Shown here in pieces: positions 58,665-64,000 of a DNA stretch of 64,000 bases. The stretch lies in assembly GCF_001905885.1 (NCBI RefSeq), contig NZ_LIYH01000006.1:372001-436000 (forward strand), read 5' to 3'. The notes under the pieces were generated by a model. It searched no databases, was not told where the DNA came from, and worked only from the letters and a program-made list of their open reading frames with translations. Numbering within the stretch: the stretch's first letter is position 1; every line of letters begins with the position of its first letter. Source of the stretch: Streptomyces sp. CB03234 (GTDB taxonomy: Bacteria > Actinomycetota > Actinomycetes > Streptomycetales > Streptomycetaceae). The position numbers and the translations under genes were made by a program.

Positions 58665-60440
58665 ATGACGCAGCCACCGCCGCCGCCGAACCAGCCGCCC
58701 AACCAGCCCCCCTCGGGTGGCTTCGGCGCCCCGCAGGACCCCCCGCCGGGAGGCTTCGGCGCGCCCGCCCCGCCGCCGCAGAACCCGGCGTACGGATACC
58801 CCCAGGCGCCCCAGACCCCCCAGCCACCCCAGACGCCTCCCCCCGCCCAGCCCCCCGGCTACGGCTACCCACAGGCGCCCGGCCAGGCGCCCGGCGGGTA
58901 CGGCTACCAGCAGCCTCCCGGCTACCAGCAGCCCGGTGGGTACGGCTACCCCACCGCCCCCACGCAGCAGCCGGTGCCGCCGCAGAGCGGCGGGCGCAAG
59001 AAGCTGTCCGCGCAGACGCAGATCATCATCGCCGCGGCCGTCGCCGTGGTCCTGATCATCGGCGCCGGTATCTGGTACGCCGGCTCCAAGACGGACGACC
59101 CCTCGAACAACGCCAAGGGAGGGTCTTCCGAGACCACCGGGGGCGGCGGCAACACGGCCCCGGACGGCGGCGGCAAGGAGAAGGTGCCCGCCAACACCCA
59201 GGCCAAGGTGGCGTTCCAGCTGCCGCTGCCCAAGGTCACGGACCTCACCGATGTGACCGGCTCCTGGATCACCGACAAGGCGTACGTCAAGAGCGGCGTC
59301 GAGTCGGTCGTCGGCTACGACATCGACAAGGGCACCCCCCTGTGGACCACCCCGCTGCCCGGCCAGGTCTGCGCGGCCTCCCGGCACGTCAAGGACAACA
59401 AGACCGCCATCGTCTTCGAGCCCGCCAAGCGCGTGCCGCCGAAGAACTACCAGCCCTGCACGGAGGTCGGCGTCATCGACCTGGCCACCGGCAAACTGCT
59501 GTGGCGCAAGTCCGTCACGGGCACCGACTCCGGTGACAGCAAGGCCGGGTTCGACGAGGTGACGATCGGCGGCACGACCGTCGCGGCCGGTGGCACGGAC
59601 GGCGGCGCGGCCTGGGACCTGGCCACCGGCAAGCTCCTGTGGAAGCCCGAGGTCAACGCCGAGGAGTGCGAGGACCGGGGCTACGGCGGCGGCGACGCCC
59701 TGGTCGCGGTGCGCCTCTGCGGTCCCATCGACACCCCGGACACGTTCATCCAGAACCTCGACCCGAAGACCGGCGCCCCCATCTCGTCGTACAAGATGCC
59801 CGCCGGTGTGGACGGTGCGGGCGTGATCTCCACCAAGCCGCTGGTCGTCGCCGCCGACGTCGGTGACACCGCCGGTGACGGCTCGGGCATCTCGGACTTC
59901 TTCTCCCTCGACGAGAAGACCGGCAAGCTCAAGGTCAAGATCTCGGCGAACGGCGAGCGGTACGCGGCGGAGTGCGAATCGTCCGGCGTGGAGGTGTGCA
60001 CCAAGGCGGTCGTCGGCAACAACCGGCTCTACGTGGCCACCGAGGACCACGAGGGAGGCGGCGACTACGGCGACACCAACGAGATCGTGTCCTTCGACCT
60101 CACCACCGGCAAGCCGACCACCGACAAGGCCGACGCGGGTGACCGGTACTCGATGTTCCCGCTGCGGATGGACGGCGGCAACATCATCGCGTACAAGAAG
60201 GCGCCCTACGACAAGGGCGGACAGGTCGTCAGCATCGACGGCGGGACCTTCAAGCAGACCGTCCTGCTGGAGAACCCGTCCGACGAGTCCGTCGTTCGCG
60301 CGGAGCAGTCCTTCGTCCTGGACACCGCGGAGATCCGGTACGCCGACGGCAGGCTGTTCATCGCGGACTACATGTTCGACGAGCCGAGTACCTCCACCGA
60401 CACCAAGGAGTACCTGGCGATGGCGTTCAGCACCCACTGA
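58665..60440 (+). CDS. Membrane-anchored PQQ-like beta-propeller protein (copy 2)
   Basis: A 591-aa paralogue of the preceding protein with the same layout. A Pro/Gly/Tyr-rich N-terminus (1-108, YGYPQAPQTPQPPQ, GGYGYQQPPGYQQ) precedes one membrane helix (TQIIIAAAVAVVLIIGAGIWYAGS) and an external propeller (DIDKGTPLWTTPLPGQ, DLATGKLLWRKSV, NLDPKTGAPISSYK, DLTTGKPTTDKA). The Tyr-containing repeats differ in number and order from copy 1, so the N-termini evolve fast. GAGG precedes ATG 58665. A strong terminator follows. The tandem pair probably acts together at the cell surface. Confidence 0.85.
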   Translation: MTQPPPPPNQPPNQPPSGGFGAPQDPPPGGFGAPAPPPQNPAYGYPQAPQTPQPPQTPPPAQPPGYGYPQAPGQAPGGYGYQQPPGYQQPGGYGYPTAPTQQPVPPQSGGRKKLSAQTQIIIAAAVAVVLIIGAGIWYAGSKTDDPSNNAKGGSSETTGGGGNTAPDGGGKEKVPANTQAKVAFQLPLPKVTDLTDVTGSWITDKAYVKSGVESVVGYDIDKGTPLWTTPLPGQVCAASRHVKDNKTAIVFEPAKRVPPKNYQPCTEVGVIDLATGKLLWRKSVTGTDSGDSKAGFDEVTIGGTTVAAGGTDGGAAWDLATGKLLWKPEVNAEECEDRGYGGGDALVAVRLCGPIDTPDTFIQNLDPKTGAPISSYKMPAGVDGAGVISTKPLVVAADVGDTAGDGSGISDFFSLDEKTGKLKVKISANGERYAAECESSGVEVCTKAVVGNNRLYVATEDHEGGGDYGDTNEIVSFDLTTGKPTTDKADAGDRYSMFPLRMDGGNIIAYKKAPYDKGGQVVSIDGGTFKQTVLLENPSDESVVRAEQSFVLDTAEIRYADGRLFIADYMFDEPSTSTDTKEYLAMAFSTH

Positions 60441-60459
60441 GTGGCACCCCCACCCCCCT

Positions 60460-60502
60460 GGACGGCCCGGCGCATCGGCTTCCCCGACGCGCCGGGCCGT
60501 CC
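60460..60502 (+). terminator. Strong terminator after the propeller pair
   Basis: GGACGGCCCGGCGC (60460-60473) is perfectly complementary to GCGCCGGGCCGTCC (60489-60502), a 14-bp stem with a 15-nt loop. Confidence 0.9.
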
Positions 60503-60663
60503 ACTTCGTGAGCCGCATGTAGCCCTGTTTGACGAAGAATTCGACATTCTGGGGGGCTTCTGACAAGTAGGGGGCGCGCGACGTCGAACAAGCGTGTAGC
60601 TTGCCGGGTCAACAGTGCTGGGGGCGGCGGGGGGCCGGCCCCAGGGGGATGGGGGGTTGCTCG

Positions 60664-61356
60664 ATGGGCGTGCGGCTCATGGTGGTCGACGACCACCGAC
60701 TGCTCGCCGAGGCACTCGCCTCGGCGCTCAAACTGCGCGGGCACCGGGTGCTCGCGGCCACCGCGCCCACGGCGGGCGCGGCCGAGCTGGTGGTGAGCAG
60801 GGCGCCCGAGGTCTGCCTGCTGGGGACGGCCGCTCCGGCCGAGCCGGGGGCCTTCGACCCGATCGTGACGATCAAACGGGAGCGCCCGCAGGTGGCCGTG
60901 GTGGTGCTCGGGCCGGTGCCGTCCCCGCGCGGGATCGCGGCGGCCTTCGCGTCCGGCGCCTCCGGTTACGTACGCCATGACGAGCGCATCGAGGGCGTGG
61001 AGCGCGCCATGCTGAAGGCCAGGGCGGGCGAGGCGGCGGTGGCGCCGCAGCTGCTCCAGGGCGCCTTCACCGAGCTGCTCAACCCGGCCGCGCAGCCGGA
61101 CGACGAGGGGCAGCGGCTGCTGCGGATGCTCACGCCGCGCGAGGTGGAGGTGCTGGTGCGGGTCGCGGAGGGCGAGGACACCCGGCTGATCGCGGCGGGC
61201 ATGAACATCGCGCCGAGCACCGCGCGTACGCATGTGCAGCGGGTGCTGATGAAGCTGGGGGTCGGGTCCCGGCTGGAGGCGGCCGCGCTCGCCGCCCGTA
61301 CGGGGCTGTTGGAGCGGGCGGCGTCAGGGGCGCCGAAGGGGCCGGACCCCGTCTGA
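60664..61356 (+). CDS. LuxR-type response regulator with a receiver lacking the phospho-acceptor
   Basis: A 230-aa NarL/FixJ-like protein. The receiver domain (1-120) begins VRLMVVDDHRLLAEAL with the two acidic residues, but the usual D at the end of beta-3 is Gly (VCLLGTAAP), the Thr/Ser of beta-4 is replaced (VVVLGPVPS), and the Lys of beta-5 is not in place (SGYVRHDERI). The LuxR HTH at about 155-215 (LTPREVEVLVRVAEGEDTRLIAAGMNIAPSTARTHVQRVLMKLGV) is intact. It is thus probably controlled without phosphorylation. No histidine kinase gene adjoins it. ATG 60664 follows a G-rich sequence. Confidence 0.85.
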   Translation: MGVRLMVVDDHRLLAEALASALKLRGHRVLAATAPTAGAAELVVSRAPEVCLLGTAAPAEPGAFDPIVTIKRERPQVAVVVLGPVPSPRGIAAAFASGASGYVRHDERIEGVERAMLKARAGEAAVAPQLLQGAFTELLNPAAQPDDEGQRLLRMLTPREVEVLVRVAEGEDTRLIAAGMNIAPSTARTHVQRVLMKLGVGSRLEAAALAARTGLLERAASGAPKGPDPV

Positions 61357-61370
61357 GACGGTCCGGCCCC
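61338..61370. terminator. Bidirectional terminator between the regulator and the small membrane gene
   Basis: GGGGCCGGA (61338-61346) pairs with TCCGGCCCC (61362-61370), and CCGTC/GACGG extend the stem over a TGA loop that is the regulator stop codon. It serves both converging genes. Confidence 0.8.
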
Positions 61371-61376
61371 CGGTGC

Positions 61377-61652
61377 CTACTCGCCGGGCGGCGTCGGCGG
61401 GGCCATCGGGCGCAGCCGCAGCCAGATCAGGAAGAACAGTCCGAGGGCGAGCATGCCCAGGCCCGTCCAGAGGTTGATGTTGACGCCGACGGCCTTCTCC
61501 AGGTCCGCGTCGGACGCGGTGAGCCCGGCGACGGTGACGATGATCCCGTAGACCGTGAACAGGCCCCCGATGATGCGCCGGATGTCGAAGAGGCGGGCGG
61601 CGGTGGCGGACTTCTTCTCCAGCTCGGAGACTTCACGCTGCAGTTCGGACAT
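61377..61652 (-). CDS. Small two-helix membrane protein
   Basis: A 91-aa protein. A short coiled-coil N-terminus (MSELQREVSELEKKS) is followed by two membrane helices (IIGGLFTVYGIIVTVAGLTAS and LWTGLGMLALGLFFLIWLRLR). It lies 21 bp after the symporter gene on the same strand and is likely an accessory subunit or regulator of it. I do not know a characterised homologue. Confidence 0.8.
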   Translation of the reverse strand: MSELQREVSELEKKSATAARLFDIRRIIGGLFTVYGIIVTVAGLTASDADLEKAVGVNINLWTGLGMLALGLFFLIWLRLRPMAPPTPPGE

Positions 61653-61673
61653 GGGTCGGTGCCTCCGGGGCGG

Positions 61674-63344
61674 TCAGAAGGAGTACGGCAGGTAGCAGGC
61701 GGCGGCCAGGACGACGGCTCCCCAGCCCAGCAGGGCGGGACGGCGGTACCAGGCGTCGTCGCCCTCGGACGGCGCCTCCTCCATGCCCGGCGACCTCGTC
61801 CCGTACACCAGGCCCGCCAGCTCCGCCTCGGGCTTGGGGGCGGTGAAGAGCGTGACGGCGACCATCACCACCGCGCCGGCGACGAAGCCGACGATCGCGG
61901 AGACGAAGTTGGCGCCCTGGTCGGTGGGGATGGCGATGACGCCCTGCTTGTAGATCACGAAGTAGTTCACCATCGCGGCGACCGTGCCCGCGATCAGGCC
62001 CCAGAAGCCGGACTTGACCGAGGCGCGCTTCCAGAACATGCCGATGATGAAGACGACGAACATCGGCACGTTGAAGAAGGAGAACAGGGTCTGGAGGTAC
62101 CCCATGATGTTGGAGAAGCTGGCCGCGAGGAAGGCGGTGCCGATGGAGGCGAGGACGCCGATCGCGGTGATGAGCCGGCCGAAGCGCAGGTAGTAGGTGT
62201 CGTCCCGGCCCTTGACCACGTACTTGGCCCAGATGTCGGCGGTGAAGACGGTGTTGAACGACGACACGTTGGCCGCCATGCCGGCCATGAAGGCGGCCAG
62301 CAGACCGGTCACGGCTATGCCCAGCACGCCGTTGGGCAGCAGCTCCTGCATCAGCAGCGGGATGGCGTCGTTGTAGGTGAGGTCGGAGCCCGCCGTGCCG
62401 ATCTTGGGGACGAGGACGGCGGCGACCAGGCCGGGGATCATCACCACGAACACGATGAAGATCTTGGGGAAGGCGGCGATCAGCGGGGTGCGCTTGGCGG
62501 CCGACAGGTTCTTCGCGGACAGGGCGCGCTGCACCTCGGCGAAGTTGGTGGTCCAGTAGCCGAAGGAGAGCACGAAGCCGAGGCCGAGGACGATGGTCAG
62601 CCAGTTGGCGCCCAGCGGGTTGGGGTCGCCGATGCCGGTGCCGCCCCAGGCGGTCAGGAAGTCGGAGCCGTGGCTCTTCTCCAGCGAGCCGGTCAGGCCG
62701 TCCCAGCCGCCGACCCGCTTCAGGCCGAGGACGGTCAGCGGGATGAGCGCGGCGAGGATGACGAAGAACTGCAGCACCTCGTTGTAGATCGCCGAGGACA
62801 GGCCGCCGACGGTGATGTACGCGAGGACGAAGAAGCCGGCGACGACGATGGAGACCCACTGCGGCCAGCCGAGCAGCGCCTCGACGACGATCGACAGGGC
62901 GTAGAGGTTGACGCCCGCGATGAGGATGGCGGCGAAGGCGAACAGCACGGAGCTGAGCAGGTGCGCCGGCCTGTCGAACCGCTGGAGTAGGAACTCCGGT
63001 ACGGAACGGACCTTGGAGCCGTAGTAGAACGGCATCATCACCAGGCCGAGGAAGACCATGGCGGGGATGGCGCCGATCCAGTACCAGTGGACGACGGCCA
63101 CACCGTACTGGGCGCCGGTCGCGGCCATGCCGAGGATCTCCGTCGCACCGAGGTTCGCGGCGACGAAGGCCAGCCCGGTGACCCAGGCGGGCAGGGAGCG
63201 GCCCGAGAGGAAGAAGTCGAGGCTGGTCTTCACGCTCGCCCGTGCGGCGAAGCCGATGCCCAGGACCACGGCGAAGTAGATCGCCAGAATCGTGTAATCG
63301 AGCCCGTTGGTGGGGAGCCGGAGCCCGTCGGCCAGGTAATGCAT
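61674..63344 (-). CDS. Sodium:solute symporter (SSS family), probable galactose uptake
   Basis: A 556-aa transporter with 13-14 helices. FLSGRSLPAWVTGLAFVAANLGATEILGMAATGAQYG near 45-80 and FVLAYITVGGLSSAIYNEVLQFF near 172-194 are SSS signatures. It resembles the sugar-transporting SGLT branch. It is divergent from galT across a 230-bp control region, so galactose is the likely substrate, by context. ATG 63344 is chosen with only a weak ribosome-binding site. Confidence 0.85.
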   Translation of the reverse strand: MHYLADGLRLPTNGLDYTILAIYFAVVLGIGFAARASVKTSLDFFLSGRSLPAWVTGLAFVAANLGATEILGMAATGAQYGVAVVHWYWIGAIPAMVFLGLVMMPFYYGSKVRSVPEFLLQRFDRPAHLLSSVLFAFAAILIAGVNLYALSIVVEALLGWPQWVSIVVAGFFVLAYITVGGLSSAIYNEVLQFFVILAALIPLTVLGLKRVGGWDGLTGSLEKSHGSDFLTAWGGTGIGDPNPLGANWLTIVLGLGFVLSFGYWTTNFAEVQRALSAKNLSAAKRTPLIAAFPKIFIVFVVMIPGLVAAVLVPKIGTAGSDLTYNDAIPLLMQELLPNGVLGIAVTGLLAAFMAGMAANVSSFNTVFTADIWAKYVVKGRDDTYYLRFGRLITAIGVLASIGTAFLAASFSNIMGYLQTLFSFFNVPMFVVFIIGMFWKRASVKSGFWGLIAGTVAAMVNYFVIYKQGVIAIPTDQGANFVSAIVGFVAGAVVMVAVTLFTAPKPEAELAGLVYGTRSPGMEEAPSEGDDAWYRRPALLGWGAVVLAAACYLPYSF

Positions 63345-63574
63345 GAGTACTCGCTTCGTCGCGTGAACTGATCAGGCCGGAACCTACGCCTCCACGTTCA
63401 TGATCTGAACACTTCTGTTCGTTTTCTTTGTTTGATTGTGATCGGGTGAGGTGAAATGTCAGGAGCAAGCGCTTGCTGATCCGCTGTGTGAGGGGCGTTG
63501 ACGGGTGCTGTTGGGCTGTGGTTGGTTATGTTTGTTTCTGTTGGGTCTGTGTGAGGCGTCCGAGGAGTCCGCGA
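63345..63574. promoter_or_regulatory. Divergent control region of the symporter and galT genes
   Basis: A 230-bp region unusually rich in T and G for this genome. AGCAAGCGCTTGCT at 63464-63477 is a perfect 14-bp palindrome of the LacI/GalR-operator type. TTTGTTTGATTGTGATCGG at 63427-63445 resembles the repeated hexamers described for the Streptomyces galP1 operator, as I recall it. GAGGAG at 63562-63567 is the galT ribosome-binding site. Confidence 0.7.
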
Positions 63575-64000
63575 GTGAAGAAAACGTCGACCCGGCTGGC
63601 CGACGGCCGGGAGCTGGTCTATTACGACTCCCGGGACGACGTCGTACGCGACGCCGTCGACCAGCGCCCCCTCGACCCCATCTCCACCACCTCGGAGATC
63701 CGCCACGACCCGCTGCTGGGCGACTCCGTCGCCATCGCCTCGCACCGCCAGGCCCGCACCTACCACCCGCCCGCCGACGAATGCCCCCTGTGCCCCTCCC
63801 GCGACGGCCGGCTCAGCGAGATCCCCGACGGCGACTACGACGTGGTCGTCTTCGAGAACCGCTTCCCCTCCCTCGCCGGTGACTCCGGCCGCTGCGAGGT
63901 CGTCTGCTTCACCTCCGACCACGACGCCTCGTTCGCCGACCTCACCGAGGAGCAGGCCGCCCTCGTCCTGGAGGCCTGGACCGACCGCACCGCGGAACTC
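63575..64000 (+). CDS. galT: Galactose-1-phosphate uridylyltransferase GalT (5' part)
   Basis: The first 142 codons of galT; the gene continues past the window edge. GTG 63575 begins MKKTSTRLADGRELVYYDS, with GAGGAG eight bases upstream. The frame includes DPLLGDSVAIASHRQARTYHPP (substrate loop), ECPLCPSRDG (the CxxC zinc site) and VVVFENRFPSLAGDS. The HPH catalytic motif would lie beyond the window. GalT is part of the Leloir pathway. Divergence from an SSS symporter suggests a galactose utilisation operon, usually galTEK. Confidence 0.95.
   Translation, partial: MKKTSTRLADGRELVYYDSRDDVVRDAVDQRPLDPISTTSEIRHDPLLGDSVAIASHRQARTYHPPADECPLCPSRDGRLSEIPDGDYDVVVFENRFPSLAGDSGRCEVVCFTSDHDASFADLTEEQAALVLEAWTDRTAEL

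Overview
The window looks like chromosomal DNA of a Streptomyces species. It is strongly G+C-rich with G/C-biased third codon positions, uses GTG starts and ATGA/GTGA stop-start overlaps freely, and carries an SsgA-like sporulation protein, a resuscitation-promoting factor, a tricorn protease homologue and many TAnnnT-N6/7-ATG/GTG (leaderless) starts. Gene order around the SsgA-like protein, the Co/Ni transporter, the penicillin-binding protein, rpfB-rsmA-ispE and galT resembles the conserved Streptomyces core as I remember it.

Region 1 (about 0.1-13.3 kb). A tRNA-Ala(CGC) gene and a strong hairpin precede about 0.5 kb of lower-G+C leader DNA. A compact, unusual biosynthetic locus follows. 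Nine plus-strand genes are almost all translationally coupled: HMGL/DmpG-like aldolase, haem-oxygenase-like metalloenzyme, class IV aminotransferase, ATP-grasp ligase, enolase-superfamily racemase/synthase, RraA-like aldolase, M81 metalloprotein, nitroreductase and class I aminotransferase. They converge on a four-gene minus-strand unit: EamA exporter, DUF2000, PhzF-like isomerase and AraC regulator. There is no PKS or NRPS. The inferred logic is: build and aminate a 2-oxo acid, modify it, join it by an acid-amine ligase, epimerise and export it. The aldolase gene has an in-frame TTA codon, suggesting bldA control. This locus is my best candidate for an undescribed system.

Region 2 (13.6-25.6 kb). 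An unusual membrane protein fuses a degenerate ECF-sigma-like part, an anti-sigma-type zinc motif and a ricin lectin. A FAD monooxygenase and a TetR regulator share paired operators. A secreted serine protease, a GNAT enzyme, exonuclease III and a secreted DUF6528-like protein follow. A MerR regulator lies divergent to a Baeyer-Villiger monooxygenase-hydrolase-SDR operon.

Region 3 (25.9-37.3 kb). This holds the tricorn protease homologue; a TetR/MMPL efflux pair with two identical operators; an SsgE-like protein; a CbiMN-CbiQ-CbiO metal transporter behind a Nur-box-like site; a class C beta-lactamase-like esterase; and a cyclophilin.

Region 4 (37.3-39.8 kb) is about 2.2 kb with no convincing intact gene. 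It contains a long imperfect inverted repeat, including perfect 66-nt and 41-nt blocks, around two smaller inverted pairs of a GTTGTGGGCGG motif. An orphan VapB-like antitoxin borders it.

Region 5 (39.8-64 kb) is mostly core genome: EamA/YbaK, a penicillin-binding protein, secreted proteins, protein O-mannosyltransferase divergent from rsmI, TatD, rpfB-rsmA-ispE, a toxin-antitoxin pair, two envelope proteins preceded by the same 28-bp sequence, an ABC-F ATPase, two tandem PQQ-propeller proteins, a response regulator lacking the phospho-acceptor Asp, and a sodium symporter divergent from galT, which runs off the right edge.
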